The position numbers and the translations under genes were made by a program. Below, one piece after another: positions 43,564 through 54,515 of a stretch of 64,000 nt of DNA; position 1 is the stretch's first letter; every line of letters starts with the position of its first letter. The stretch is from Enterobacter sp. CC120223-11 (GTDB taxonomy: Bacteria; Pseudomonadota; Gammaproteobacteria; Enterobacterales; Enterobacteriaceae), in contig NZ_OBEF01000014.1 of the NCBI RefSeq assembly GCF_900215375.1, positions 62,001-126,000 on the forward strand. Reading direction: 5' to 3'. The notes under the pieces were generated by a model. That model searched no databases. It saw only the letters and a list, made by a program, of their open reading frames with translations, and was not told where the DNA came from.

Positions 43564-43650
43564 AGCGCACAGTTGTGCGTCAGTTCGAGTTTTTTCATCG
43601 CATTTATGCGCTAACCTTATGATCTGGCAGAAAACATGGGGAGAGAGAGC

Positions 43651-44508
43651 ATGTGGCAAGCGATCTGTAGCCTGTTGAAAGAGCACGGAGACGGAGAAAT
43701 TGAGCTGCGTAACGAACTGCCCGGCGGAGAGATCCACGCCGCCTGGCATGTGCGGATCAGCGGTCAGGATTATTTCGTCAAATGCGATGAGCGGGAGATG
43801 CTGCCCATCTTCACCGCAGAAGCCGATCAGCTGGAGCTGCTTTCCAGAAGCGAAACCGTCGCCGTACCCGAGGTGTACGCCGTGGGTAGCGACAGGGATT
43901 ACAGCTTTGTGGTGATGGAATTTCTGCCACCGCGTCCGCTGGATGCCCACAACGCTTTTTTGCTGGGTCAGCAGCTGGCGCGCCTTCATCAGTGGAGCGA
44001 CCAGCCGCAGTTTGGCCTCGACTTCGATAATGACCTTTCCACCACACCGCAGCCCAACGCCTGGCAGCGCCGCTGGTCCACGTTCTTTGCCGAACAGCGC
44101 ATCGGCTGGCAGCTGGAACTGGCAGCGGAAAAAGGGCTGGAGTTCGGCAACATCGACAGCATTGTCGAACACATCCACCAGCGCCTGAGCTCACATCAAC
44201 CGCAACCTTCGCTCCTGCATGGCGATTTGTGGTCCGGCAACTGTGCGCTGGGGCCGAACGGGCCGTATATCTTCGACCCGGCCTGCTACTGGGGCGACAG
44301 GGAGTGCGACCTGGCGATGCTGCCGCTGCACCTGGAGCAGCCACCGCAAATATACGACGGCTATCAGTCTGTCTCCCCGCTACCCGCAGGCTTCCTTGAA
44401 CGTCAGCCCATTTATCAGCTCTATACGCTGATTAATCGCGCCATCCTCTTCGGCGGCCAGCATTTGGTCACCGCACAAAAAGCGCTGGATCGCGTGCTGG
44501 CGGCATAA
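43651..44508 (+). CDS. yniA: YniA, fructosamine kinase-family protein
   Basis: This 285-residue protein of the fructosamine/ketosamine-3-kinase family is very similar to E. coli YniA (286). The aminoglycoside-kinase-like motifs are LLHGDLWSGNCALG (catalytic loop) and FDPACYWGDRECDLAM (metal-binding Asp). It may phosphorylate protein-bound or free ketosamines; the E. coli protein also has reported kinase activity on small molecules. The ATG at 43651 follows GGGAGAGAGAG. Confidence 0.94.
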   Translation: MWQAICSLLKEHGDGEIELRNELPGGEIHAAWHVRISGQDYFVKCDEREMLPIFTAEADQLELLSRSETVAVPEVYAVGSDRDYSFVVMEFLPPRPLDAHNAFLLGQQLARLHQWSDQPQFGLDFDNDLSTTPQPNAWQRRWSTFFAEQRIGWQLELAAEKGLEFGNIDSIVEHIHQRLSSHQPQPSLLHGDLWSGNCALGPNGPYIFDPACYWGDRECDLAMLPLHLEQPPQIYDGYQSVSPLPAGFLERQPIYQLYTLINRAILFGGQHLVTAQKALDRVLAA

Positions 44509-44538
44509 AAAAAGCCCCGTTAATTCGGGGCTTCTTTT
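44507..44538. terminator. Bidirectional terminator between yniA and tonB
   Basis: AAGCCCCG/CGGGGCTT with T-tracts on both strands, between two convergent genes. Confidence 0.92.
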
Positions 44539-44553
44539 CGATGAGTCATCAGC

Positions 44554-45273
44554 TTAGCTGATGGAGACGCCTTTCAGGCGGAACTCAATGTTCATGATGA
44601 TGCCGTTGCCCGGCTTGCCTGCCTCGTAGCGCCATTTGCGCAGGGCCGTTTTCACCTCACGCTCAAACATGTTTGAAGGCTGCGCGGAGAGGATTTCAAC
44701 ATTGTCCACACGTCCGTCCGGCGTAACGTCAAACTTCACACGAACCTTACCTTCAATACGCAGCGCCTGCGCGCGAGCCGGATACTGCGGTTCGCTACGA
44801 CTAAGCGCACGGGGCCCTGTCGGTGCCGTTACAGTCGGTTTGCTGGTTGCGGGTGCCGTATTGGTCACTGGACGACTCTGCGTTGTCGTGTTTTCAAACG
44901 GTGACGCCTCCCGTGGCTCGACGGGTTTTGGTTCGCGCTTTGGCTCCTCCACCTTTTTCACGGGTTTTGGCTTTGGCTTCGGCTTGGGTTTTGGCTCAGG
45001 TTTATGAATCACCACCGGCGCTTCTTTCGGCGGCTCAGGCACCACTTCAGGCTCAGGCTCGGGTTCAACCACGGGCTGAGGTGGCGGCTGCACGGCCTGC
45101 GGCGGCTCCAGATCGGCCGGAGCGACCATTGTCACCGTGATAGGCTGCGCAGGTGCGGGCAGTTCAATAACCTGATGTACCGAGGTATAAAGCAGACCCG
45201 CCACTACGGCTCCGTGGATAACCACAGAGAGCAACGTGGGCCACGGAAAACGGCGAGGTAAATCGAGGGTCAT
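44554..45273 (-). CDS. tonB: TonB energy-transducing protein
   Basis: This 239-residue protein equals E. coli TonB in length. An N-terminal signal anchor (LLSVVIHGAVVAGLLYTSV, with the essential His) contacts ExbB/ExbD. A periplasm-spanning Pro-rich region follows (EPEPEPEVVPEPP, then KPKPKPKPKPKPVKK). The C-terminal domain binds TonB boxes (QPQYPARAQALRIEGKVRVKFDV). TonB energises HemR and siderophore and B12 receptors. An in-frame ATG three codons upstream (45282) is possible; neither start has a strong ribosome-binding site. A Fur box lies about 50 bp upstream. Confidence 0.97.
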   Translation of the reverse strand: MTLDLPRRFPWPTLLSVVIHGAVVAGLLYTSVHQVIELPAPAQPITVTMVAPADLEPPQAVQPPPQPVVEPEPEPEVVPEPPKEAPVVIHKPEPKPKPKPKPKPVKKVEEPKREPKPVEPREASPFENTTTQSRPVTNTAPATSKPTVTAPTGPRALSRSEPQYPARAQALRIEGKVRVKFDVTPDGRVDNVEILSAQPSNMFEREVKTALRKWRYEAGKPGNGIIMNIEFRLKGVSIS

Positions 45274-45320
45274 TGAAGTCATAATCGTTGCGGTTGAAAA
45301 ATGATGCCCCGATTTTAAAT

Positions 45321-45339
45321 GCAAATAGCAATCATATTC
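45321..45339 (-). promoter_or_regulatory. Fur box of tonB
   Basis: GCAAATAGCAATCATATTC matches the Fur consensus at about 12 of 19 positions and occupies the position of the conserved E. coli tonB Fur site. Confidence 0.65.
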
Positions 45340-45494
45340 AATAAGCCATCTTATCTTCGGTCAACTTTCTGGCTCCATTGGGTAAAAAAAATGCATTTGC
45401 GACCCCGGTTACGGAGCGACAGGATCTTTGCATTGCAGTCGCCAGCGCTTTGAAATACCGTATTTCGATATTTTACCCATAAGGAGCTGTGCCC

Positions 45495-45791
45495 GTGCTT
45501 TACGTCATTTATGCTGAAGATGTCGCCGACTCTCTGGAAAAGCGTTTGTCAGTCCGCCCTGCTCACCTCGCCCGCCTGCAGCTGTTGCAGGACGAAGGTC
45601 GTCTGCTGACCGCAGGCCCAATGCCTGCCGTAGACAGTAACGATCCGGGTGTCGCCGGTTTTAGCGGTTCCACCGTGATTGCTGAATTTGAGTCTCTGGA
45701 AACAGCCCAGGCCTGGGCAGAAGCCGACCCTTACGTGGCCGCAGGCGTGTATGGTGAAGTGAAGGTTCGTCCGTACAAAAAAGTCTTCTGA
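45495..45791 (+). CDS. yciI: YciI-family protein (GTG start)
   Basis: This 98-residue YciI protein has the E. coli length. The dimeric alpha/beta-barrel family has a conserved His-Asp pair ([12 protein letters not shown] and PAVDSNDPG). The function is unclear and is likely enzymatic. I placed the start at GTG 45495 (MLYVIYAED), which has AAGGAG 8 bp upstream. An in-frame GTG two codons earlier is too close to that site. Confidence 0.93.
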   Translation: MLYVIYAEDVADSLEKRLSVRPAHLARLQLLQDEGRLLTAGPMPAVDSNDPGVAGFSGSTVIAEFESLETAQAWAEADPYVAAGVYGEVKVRPYKKVF

Positions 45792-45803
45792 AGACGCTGA
45801 AAA

Positions 45804-45838
45804 TGCATAAGGCACCGCGAACGGTGCCTTATATGCTT
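45804..45838. terminator. Terminator between yciI and yciY
   Basis: GCATAAGGCACCG/CGGTGCCTTATATGC forms a long hairpin between two convergent genes. Confidence 0.75.
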
Positions 45839-46012
45839 TCAGAATTCGTAGATGGCAAAAAGCAGTGAATTTCGCTGCCGGGCCACCAGACATTTCCTGA
45901 TTGCGTGGATGCGCATGTTGCGACGCGACTGGGCTTCCAGCCACCGCGCTTTGCGACGGCTCACCTGCCGCTGCATCCGCCAGCGCCCCACTTCGTTTCT
46001 GCTACGCTTCAT
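45839..46012 (-). CDS. yciY: YciY small basic protein
   Basis: This 57-codon gene encodes a very basic protein beginning MKRSRNEVGRWRMQRQ and ending SLLFAIYEF. It has the same length as E. coli YciY and high identity. Its function is unknown. It lies between yciI and clsA, divergent from clsA, as in E. coli. Confidence 0.9.
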   Translation of the reverse strand: MKRSRNEVGRWRMQRQVSRRKARWLEAQSRRNMRIHAIRKCLVARQRNSLLFAIYEF

Positions 46013-46150
46013 TTCTACATCTCTGAGATGAAAGAGCGCACATTATAAACTCTTGTGCCCGGGTGACCAGCGCTTTTGCCTACGCATTTTATTTGCCAGA
46101 TGAATCCGGATGCGTACACTCTTAACAACAGGCTTTCAAAAGGATTTTTT

Positions 46151-47975
<1,825 letters not shown>

Positions 47976-47998
47976 TCTTCACAAAACGGTAATTGAGA

Positions 47999-48021
47999 GG
48001 CTGCCATCGGCAGCCTTTTTT
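47999..48021. terminator. yciU terminator
   Basis: GGCTGCC-ATC-GGCAGCC followed by six T residues. It overlaps the stop of the convergent channel gene. Confidence 0.88.
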
Positions 48022-48853
48022 ATTGCTCGTCGGGCAAGGCTGTTCCACAGGCACTGCAAAAGTGTGCGCCCTTTTCATGTCCAACGTGCAGACACTGAGG
48101 GCATTTGCGCTTGCTGCGCCTTTCCTGATATTGATTGCTCATGTGGGTGGTAATCAGCCCCGTTGGAATAGCGATGACCGAGTAGCCAATTAAAATCAGC
48201 AGCGAACTGACGGCACGCCCGAGTGGCGTGTGCGGTGTGAGATCGCCGTAGCCTACAGTGGTCGCCGTCACTATCGCCCAGTACACCGCCGTTCCCAGCG
48301 TGGTGAAACCGTTTGGAGGCCCTTCAATGCCGTACATCAAGGCGCCGAACACCACCATCACGATAGCGATTAGAAAGTAAAACACCATCAGCTGATGCCG
48401 GGCGCTGATAATAGCTAACCAGAATATTTGCAGGGATGGCATATAGCGCAGCAGCTTCAGAATGCGTAGCGTTCGCATCGCCCGCCAGACAAAAATATAG
48501 CTGACGCCAATTTCAGGCCAGAGCCACAGCACGTACGAAGGCAGCGTGGTGATCAGATCAATAATGCCCCAGAAGCTGAACACATATTTTGCCGGATTCG
48601 GCCAGCACAGCACCCTCAGAAAATATTCAATTGTGAAGACCAGCGTGACGACAATTTCGAGCAGCATGAAAATATGCCACTCGTCGAACGTCGGGTGATA
48701 TTGCGTGCCAAAGGCAGATTCAACAAAAATAAGGGCTACGCTGAGCAGTGCAAAAACGCCACAGAGGACTTCAAAGCGGCGTCCTGAGCGGGTTCGTTGG
48801 TCGAACAATATATGATAGAGGCGCTGGCGTAACGGGTGCTGTGCAGCAGACAC
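48020..48853 (-). CDS. Voltage-gated-type K+ channel with C-terminal zinc ribbon
   Basis: This 277-residue six-helix ion channel has a Kv-like S4 segment with regularly spaced Arg/Lys (RAMRTLRILKLLRYM, 124-138). Its selectivity filter TVGYGD lies at 199-204, and the pore-lining helix follows. The C-terminus is a four-Cys zinc ribbon, CPQC...CSAC (Cys251, 254, 266, 269), in place of the RCK domain of E. coli Kch. It is therefore not the kch orthologue, although E. coli kch lies in the same general map region. It would pass K+ across the inner membrane. Gating by voltage or by the zinc domain is unknown. Confidence 0.9.
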   Translation of the reverse strand: MSAAQHPLRQRLYHILFDQRTRSGRRFEVLCGVFALLSVALIFVESAFGTQYHPTFDEWHIFMLLEIVVTLVFTIEYFLRVLCWPNPAKYVFSFWGIIDLITTLPSYVLWLWPEIGVSYIFVWRAMRTLRILKLLRYMPSLQIFWLAIISARHQLMVFYFLIAIVMVVFGALMYGIEGPPNGFTTLGTAVYWAIVTATTVGYGDLTPHTPLGRAVSSLLILIGYSVIAIPTGLITTHMSNQYQERRSKRKCPQCLHVGHEKGAHFCSACGTALPDEQ

Positions 48854-48872
48854 AATAACCTCACAATAAAAA

Positions 48873-48892
48873 GGGCTGACGATTGTCAGCCC
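48873..48892 (-). terminator. opp operon terminator
   Basis: Minus-strand GGGCTGAC/GTCAGCCC hairpin followed by TTTTTATT, 6 bp after the oppF stop. Confidence 0.88.
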
Positions 48893-48898
48893 CTGAGA

Positions 48899-49903
48899 TT
48901 ATAACGGGTCCACCTTCAGGCAGGAAACAGCATGCCGGAAACTGCCTTCCAGAACGGGGCGCGTTTTCGCACATTCCGGCCCGGCAATCGGGCAGCGGGT
49001 GCGGAACACGCAGCCAGACGGCGGATTAATTGGCGACGGTAATTCACCTTCGAGCAACTGAATGGTTTTGTTCTTTTCCAGATCAGGGTCAGGAATGGGC
49101 ACCGCGGACATCAGCGCTTTGGTGTAGGGGTGCAGCGGGTTGTGATAAACCTGATCGTAGGTTCCCAACTCCACGGCATGACCAAGATACATCACCAGCA
49201 CGCGATCGGAGATATGCTTCACCACCGCCAGGTCGTGCGCGATAAAGATCAGCGACAGCCCCATTTCACGCTGTAGCTGCTGCAACAGGTTAACGACCTG
49301 CGCCTGAATCGACACGTCCAAGGCCGAGACCGGTTCGTCACAGATAATCAGCTTTGGCTCAAGGATCAGCGCGCGGGCAATCCCGATACGCTGGCACTGG
49401 CCGCCGGAGAACTCGTGCGGATAGCGGTTGATCAGGTTTGGCAGCAGGCCTACTTTCATCATCATCGCCTTCACGCGGTCACGCACTTCCTGGCGCGGCA
49501 TGTTGGGATGATAAGTGCGCAGCGGCTCGGCAATGATATCGCCAATGTTCATGCGCGGGTTCAGGGAGGCCAGCGGATCCTGGAAAATCATCTGAATGTC
49601 GCTGCGCACGGCGCGCCATTCGTCAGGCTTCATACCCAACAGATCTTTACCCAGCCACGCCACTTTCCCTTCGGTGGCTTTCACCAGGCCGATAATAGCA
49701 CGCGCAAACGTCGATTTACCGCAGCCCGATTCGCCCACAACCCCAAGCGTTTCCCCTTCATAAAGACGCAGCGTGACGCCATCCACGGCTTTCAGGGTTT
49801 TTGACGGCTGCCAGAACCACTGCTTACCGTCTTTGATGTCGAAATGCACTTTCAGATCGGCAATTTCGAGCAGTACTTTTCTTTCTTCGCTCACAGCATT
49901 CAT
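48899..49903 (-). CDS. oppF: Oligopeptide ABC transporter ATPase OppF
   Basis: This 334-residue ABC ATPase has E. coli OppF length, with Walker A GESGCGKST, signature FSGGQCQRIGIARAL and Walker B LIICDEPVSALD. A C-terminal oligopeptide-transporter domain carries Cys residues (GCVFRTRCPIAGPEC). It pairs with OppD to energise OppBC. It overlaps oppD by 4 bp. Confidence 0.98.
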   Translation of the reverse strand: MNAVSEERKVLLEIADLKVHFDIKDGKQWFWQPSKTLKAVDGVTLRLYEGETLGVVGESGCGKSTFARAIIGLVKATEGKVAWLGKDLLGMKPDEWRAVRSDIQMIFQDPLASLNPRMNIGDIIAEPLRTYHPNMPRQEVRDRVKAMMMKVGLLPNLINRYPHEFSGGQCQRIGIARALILEPKLIICDEPVSALDVSIQAQVVNLLQQLQREMGLSLIFIAHDLAVVKHISDRVLVMYLGHAVELGTYDQVYHNPLHPYTKALMSAVPIPDPDLEKNKTIQLLEGELPSPINPPSGCVFRTRCPIAGPECAKTRPVLEGSFRHAVSCLKVDPL

Positions 49904-50910
49904 ACCAGATCCCCCACCGCTTTAAAGCAGGCGCGTAAACGGCCTGGCGCAAACTCCTCCAGAGGCGGAGCAGAGTTACAGATTTCCATCGCGTGCGGAC
50001 AACGTGGCTGGAACGGGCAGCCTTTCGGCAGGCGCATCAGGTTTGGCGGGTTGCCTGGAATCGTCAGCAGAGCTTCACCTTCCGCATCCAGACGCGGCAC
50101 CGCATTGAGCAGGCCCATCGAATAAGGATGCGCCGGGTGATAGAACACATCACGCGCATTGCCGTATTCCATGGTGCGTCCGGCGTACATGACCAGCACT
50201 TTGTCGCAAATTCCAGCCACAACGCCGAGGTCGTGGGTGATCATGATGATGGCCGTGTTGAACTCGTGCTTAAGCTCATTCAGCAGCGTCATGATCTGCG
50301 CCTGAACGGTCACGTCCAGCGCGGTGGTCGGCTCATCGGCAATCAGCAGCTTTGGCCGACACAGCAGCGCCATGGCGATCATCACACGCTGACGCATCCC
50401 GCCGGAAAATTCGTGCGGAAACATACGCATGCGCTTGCGCGCTTCCGGCATTTTCACCGCATCCAGCATTTTAACCGACTCTTCGAACGCTTCGGCTTTG
50501 CCCATACCTTTGTGCAGCATCAGCACTTCCATCAGCTGATCGCCTACGCGCATGTACGGGTTCAGCGAGGTCATTGGATCCTGGAAAATCATTGAAATCT
50601 GTTCGGCGCGCAGCTTGTTCAGCTCTTTTTCCGGCAGGTTCAGGATCTGGCGACCGTTGAAGTTTGCCACGCCGCCAATACGACCATTCGACGCCAGCAA
50701 CCCCATCAGGGCAAAGGCGGTCTGGGATTTGCCCGAACCGGATTCACCCACGATACCCAGCGTCTCCCCTGCTTTAAGGCTGAAGTTCAGGTCGTTTACC
50801 GCCGTCACGTCGCCGTCTGGCGTGGCAAAAGTCACGCGTAAATCTTTCACATCCAGCAGCAAGCCTGATTTCTGCTGCTGCGGGGCGTTAACCATTTCAA
50901 TCGTGCTCAT
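49900..50910 (-). CDS. oppD: Oligopeptide ABC transporter ATPase OppD
   Basis: This 336-residue ABC ATPase has Walker A GESGSGKSQ, signature FSGGMRQRVMIAMAL and Walker B LLIADEPTTALD, with a C-terminal cluster motif (GCPFQPRCPHAMEIC) typical of OppD/DppD. It lies 11 bp after oppC and overlaps oppF. Confidence 0.98.
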   Translation of the reverse strand: MSTIEMVNAPQQQKSGLLLDVKDLRVTFATPDGDVTAVNDLNFSLKAGETLGIVGESGSGKSQTAFALMGLLASNGRIGGVANFNGRQILNLPEKELNKLRAEQISMIFQDPMTSLNPYMRVGDQLMEVLMLHKGMGKAEAFEESVKMLDAVKMPEARKRMRMFPHEFSGGMRQRVMIAMALLCRPKLLIADEPTTALDVTVQAQIMTLLNELKHEFNTAIIMITHDLGVVAGICDKVLVMYAGRTMEYGNARDVFYHPAHPYSMGLLNAVPRLDAEGEALLTIPGNPPNLMRLPKGCPFQPRCPHAMEICNSAPPLEEFAPGRLRACFKAVGDLV

Positions 50911-50921
50911 GGCATCACTCC

Positions 50922-51830
50922 TTAGCGGTCTTTCGGGTCGAGGGCATCACGCAGGCCATCGCCGATAAAGTTGAAACAGAACAGGGTTACCACCAGGAAA
51001 CCCGCCGGGAACAGCAACAGCCACGGAGAAACTTCCATGGAGTTGGCGCCATCGCTTAACAATGCGCCCCAGCTGCTCAGCGGCTCCTGGGTACCCAGAC
51101 CGAGGAAGCTCAGGAATGATTCAAACAGGATCATGCTTGGCACCAGCAGCGAGGCATAAACCACGACCACGCCCAGCACGTTCGGCACGATATGACGCAC
51201 GACGATGTTCGCGGTTGACACGCCACCGACCTGCGCCGCTTCAATAAACTCTTTGCGTTTCAGGCTGAGGGTTTGCCCGCGGACGATACGCGCCATATCC
51301 AGCCAGGACACCATCCCGATAGCCACGAAGATCAGCAGGATGTTTTGCCCAAAGAAGGTCACCAGCAGGATAACGAAGAACATGAACGGGAAGGAGTTCA
51401 GGATCTCCAGCAGACGCATCATCACCGAATCCACTTTGCCGCCCAGATAGCCGGAAAGTGAGCCGTAAAGCGTGCCCAGGACAACGGCAACCAGCGCCGC
51501 AGCGATGCCGACCATCAGTGAAATTCGCCCACCGATTGCCACGCGAACCAGCAGGTCACGGCCGGATGAGTCGGTGCCGAAATAGTGACCTGAGGTCATG
51601 TCCGGGGCGCTGGACATCATGCCCCAGTCGGTATCGAAGTAGCTGAACTGTGACAGCATCGGTGCCAGGGTGACGAACAGCGCAATCACCACCAGCACGC
51701 AGAGGCTTGCGACCGCTGCGCGGTTATGCATAAAACGACGGCGGGCATCCTGCCAAAGGCTACGGCCTTCGACTTCCAGTTTTTCACTGAAGTGTTCCAG
51801 CGCCTCGCTGTTTTTCTTACTCAACATCAT
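50922..51830 (-). CDS. oppC: Oligopeptide ABC transporter permease OppC
   Basis: This 302-residue permease equals E. coli OppC. It has about six membrane helices and the EAA coupling loop around EFIEAAQVGGVSTANIVVRHIVPN. With OppB it forms the peptide channel. It lies 14 bp after oppB. Confidence 0.98.
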   Translation of the reverse strand: MMLSKKNSEALEHFSEKLEVEGRSLWQDARRRFMHNRAAVASLCVLVVIALFVTLAPMLSQFSYFDTDWGMMSSAPDMTSGHYFGTDSSGRDLLVRVAIGGRISLMVGIAAALVAVVLGTLYGSLSGYLGGKVDSVMMRLLEILNSFPFMFFVILLVTFFGQNILLIFVAIGMVSWLDMARIVRGQTLSLKRKEFIEAAQVGGVSTANIVVRHIVPNVLGVVVVYASLLVPSMILFESFLSFLGLGTQEPLSSWGALLSDGANSMEVSPWLLLFPAGFLVVTLFCFNFIGDGLRDALDPKDR

Positions 51831-51844
51831 GGCGAACTCCAGTG

Positions 51845-52765
51845 TCAGTAACGGATTTTCGGATCGATAACGGCATACAGCACGTCAACAATCGCGTTAA
51901 ACAGAATGGTCAGCGCACCAACCAGAATGGTCAGGCTCAGGACGAGAGAGTAATCACGGTTCAGCGCACCGTTCACGAACAGCTGGCCAATGCCTGGCAG
52001 GCCGTAAATCGTCTCGATAACCATTGAACCGGTGATGATCCCGACAAATGCAGGCCCCATGTAGGAGAGCACAGGCAGCAGAGCCGGCTTCAGCGCATGG
52101 CGGAAAATGATGCGGCGCATCGGCAGGCCTTTTGCCCGCGCGGTACGAATGAAGTTGGAGTGCAGCACTTCAATCATCGAGCCACGGGTGATTCGTGCAA
52201 TGCTGGCGATATAAGCCAGAGAGAGTGCAACCATCGGCAGGATCATGAATTTCAGCGCCCCGCCGTTCCAGCCGCCGCCGGGCAGCCAGTGCAGCGTGAT
52301 GGCGAATATCATCACCAATAATGGTGCGACCACGAAGCTCGGGATAACCACCCCGGTCATCGCCACCCCCATCACGGCGTAGTCCCATTTCGTATTTTGA
52401 TTCAGCGCGGCAATCACCCCGGCGCTGACGCCCAGAATGACCGCGAGGAAAAAGGCCGCAAAGCCTAATTTGGCCGACACAGGGAAGCTTGCCGCCACCA
52501 GGTCGTTCACGGAGTAATCTTTATATTTGAATGACGGCCCAAAATCGCCGTGCGCCAGCTGCTTCAGATAATTGAAGTACTGGACACCGATGGGATCGTT
52601 CAGATGGTATTTCGCTTCAATGTTCGCCATGACTTCTGGCGGCAGCGTACGTTCCCCGGTGAATGGACTGCCCGGCGCAAGACGCATCATAAAGAAGGAA
52701 ATGGTAATAAGAATAAAGAGTGTCGGAATCGCTTCCAGACAGCGACGTAATATAAATTTCAACAT
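51845..52765 (-). CDS. oppB: Oligopeptide ABC transporter permease OppB
   Basis: This 306-residue permease equals E. coli OppB, with the N-terminal MLKFILRRCLEAIPTLFILI segment and the EAA loop FIRTARAKGLPMRRIIFRHALKPA. It is the second gene of the operon. It is separated from oppA by a hairpin that probably gives the higher oppA level. Confidence 0.98.
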   Translation of the reverse strand: MLKFILRRCLEAIPTLFILITISFFMMRLAPGSPFTGERTLPPEVMANIEAKYHLNDPIGVQYFNYLKQLAHGDFGPSFKYKDYSVNDLVAASFPVSAKLGFAAFFLAVILGVSAGVIAALNQNTKWDYAVMGVAMTGVVIPSFVVAPLLVMIFAITLHWLPGGGWNGGALKFMILPMVALSLAYIASIARITRGSMIEVLHSNFIRTARAKGLPMRRIIFRHALKPALLPVLSYMGPAFVGIITGSMVIETIYGLPGIGQLFVNGALNRDYSLVLSLTILVGALTILFNAIVDVLYAVIDPKIRY

Positions 52766-52849
52766 TGCCCGTACCTTCTGGCGTGTGCCTTTTACATGTC
52801 CCGACAGTCAGGCTGCGCGGTCATGCGATAGTGCGTGGAATAAGACACA

Positions 52850-52874
52850 GTGGGGCAACTTGACGCTGCCCCAC
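52850..52874 (-). terminator. Intercistronic hairpin between oppA and oppB
   Basis: GTGGGGCA/TGCCCCAC perfect 8-bp stem with a 9-nt loop, 10 bp after the oppA stop. It has no T-tract, so it is a partial terminator or an mRNA-stabilising element. Confidence 0.7.
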
Positions 52875-52883
52875 GGATTGCCA

Positions 52884-54515
52884 TTAATGCTTAATGATGT
52901 ACAGATCTTTGGTGTAGATATTGTCCATCGGATCTTTACCGGTGTAACCGCCAACCCATGGTTTCACCAGACGGGCGTTCACATAGTAATAAACCGGAAC
53001 AATCGCTGAGTCTTTGCCCAGTTGCTGTTCTGCTTTGTCGTACAGCGCGGAACGCTGCGCTTCATCAGTCACCTGCAGGGTCTGCTTCATGATCGCATCA
53101 AACGCCGGGCTCTTATAGTGCGCGGTGTTCATGGAGCTGTCAGAGAGCATGGTGTTCAGGAAGGAAGTCGGTTCGTTGTAGTCCGCACACCAGCCGGCAC
53201 GCGCAACGTCATAGGTCCCCTGATGACGGGTATCCAGGAAGGTTTTCCACTCCTGGTTCACCAGCTTCACGTCCACGCCGAGGTTTTTCTTCCAGATAGA
53301 AGCGGCGGCGATAGCCAGTTTCTTATGCAGATCGGAGGTGTTGTACAGCAGGTTGAAGGTCAGCGGCTTATCAGCCGTGTAGCCTGCTTCTGCCAGCAGT
53401 TTTTTCGCTTCCGCGTTACGCTGTTCCTGGGTCAGTTTGAACCAGTCTGGTTCGGTCAGCTTCGCGCCATCGGTGTACGGAGGGGTGTAACCGTAGGCTG
53501 GCAGGTCGCCCTGCGCTTTCACTTTATTGGTGATGATATCGCGGTCCAGGCCCAGCTTCAGGGCGGTACGCACGCGAGCATCGGTGAATGGCGCTTTCTG
53601 GTTGTTGATTTCGTAGTAGTAAGTACACAGATACGGGTCAACGTGAACTTCGGTCGGGATCTCTTTTTTCAGCTTCTGGAACAGCTCAATCGGCAGGTTG
53701 TTATAGGTCATGTCGATTTCGCCGCTGCGGTAACGGTTTACGTCCGTCACTTCAGAAGAGATTGGCAGGTAGGTGATCTGGTCGATAACGGTTTTTTTGT
53801 TATCCCAATAGTTCGGGTTGCGCTCCATCACGATGCGCTCGTTCACCACCCAGTCTTTCAGCTTGTAGGCACCGTTGGTGACGATATTGGCAGGCTGAGT
53901 CCACTTCTCACCGAATTTTTCGATGGCGGTTTTGTTCACCGGGGACATCGCCGGGTTCACCAGCAGCTTGTAGAAGTAGGGAACCGGCTCACTCAGGGTG
54001 ACTTCCAGGGTGTGATCGTCAATCGCTTTTACGCCAAGATCGGTGGTCGGTTTTTTGCCGTCGATGATTTCATCAACGTTCAGGATGTGACCGTACTGCG
54101 GGTAGCTTGCATACGGGGACGCGGTTTTCGGGTCCACCAGACGCTGCCAGCTATAGACGAAATCTTGTGCCGTTACCGGCTCACCGTTGGACCATTTTGC
54201 GTCTTTGCGCAGGTGGAAGGTCCAGACTTTAAAATCTTTGTTGTCCCAGCTTTCAGCAACGCCCGGGATCGGGTGACCGTCTTTGGTCGAGGTAATCAGC
54301 AGGCCTTCAAACAGGTCGCGGCTGACGTTGGCTTCCGGTACACCTTCAATTTTGTTCGGATCCAGCGACTGTGGCTCTGCGCCGTTGTTACGGATCATAG
54401 TCTGCTTATCTGCCAGATTAACGCCCGCAGGAACGTCTGCAGCCATTGCATTTCCTGCGATAAGTGCAGCTAAAACACCCGCTGCAATGAGGCTTTTTTT
54501 TGTGATGATGGACAT
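52884..54515 (-). CDS. oppA: Periplasmic oligopeptide-binding protein OppA
   Basis: This 543-residue SBP family 5 protein has E. coli OppA length. It has a signal peptide MSIITKKSLIAAGVLAALIAGNAMA. The mature protein shows the SBP_bac_5 blocks (NNGAEPQSLDPNKIEGVPEANVS, NYWDNKKTVIDQI, WCADYNEPTSFL). It binds peptides of 2-5 residues with little side-chain selectivity. A CGGAG ribosome-binding site with a nearby ACACAA precedes the ATG. In E. coli and Salmonella the sRNA GcvB represses oppA through its leader. Confidence 0.98.
   Translation of the reverse strand: MSIITKKSLIAAGVLAALIAGNAMAADVPAGVNLADKQTMIRNNGAEPQSLDPNKIEGVPEANVSRDLFEGLLITSTKDGHPIPGVAESWDNKDFKVWTFHLRKDAKWSNGEPVTAQDFVYSWQRLVDPKTASPYASYPQYGHILNVDEIIDGKKPTTDLGVKAIDDHTLEVTLSEPVPYFYKLLVNPAMSPVNKTAIEKFGEKWTQPANIVTNGAYKLKDWVVNERIVMERNPNYWDNKKTVIDQITYLPISSEVTDVNRYRSGEIDMTYNNLPIELFQKLKKEIPTEVHVDPYLCTYYYEINNQKAPFTDARVRTALKLGLDRDIITNKVKAQGDLPAYGYTPPYTDGAKLTEPDWFKLTQEQRNAEAKKLLAEAGYTADKPLTFNLLYNTSDLHKKLAIAAASIWKKNLGVDVKLVNQEWKTFLDTRHQGTYDVARAGWCADYNEPTSFLNTMLSDSSMNTAHYKSPAFDAIMKQTLQVTDEAQRSALYDKAEQQLGKDSAIVPVYYYVNARLVKPWVGGYTGKDPMDNIYTKDLYIIKH

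Noticed and set aside
44930-45000. Tandem-repeat-like DNA in tonB
   Set aside because: It encodes the normal Lys-Pro repeat of TonB and needs no separate repeat annotation.
53022-54473. 483-codon open frame antisense to oppA
   Set aside because: oppA is certain, and the antisense product is low-complexity and matches no family.
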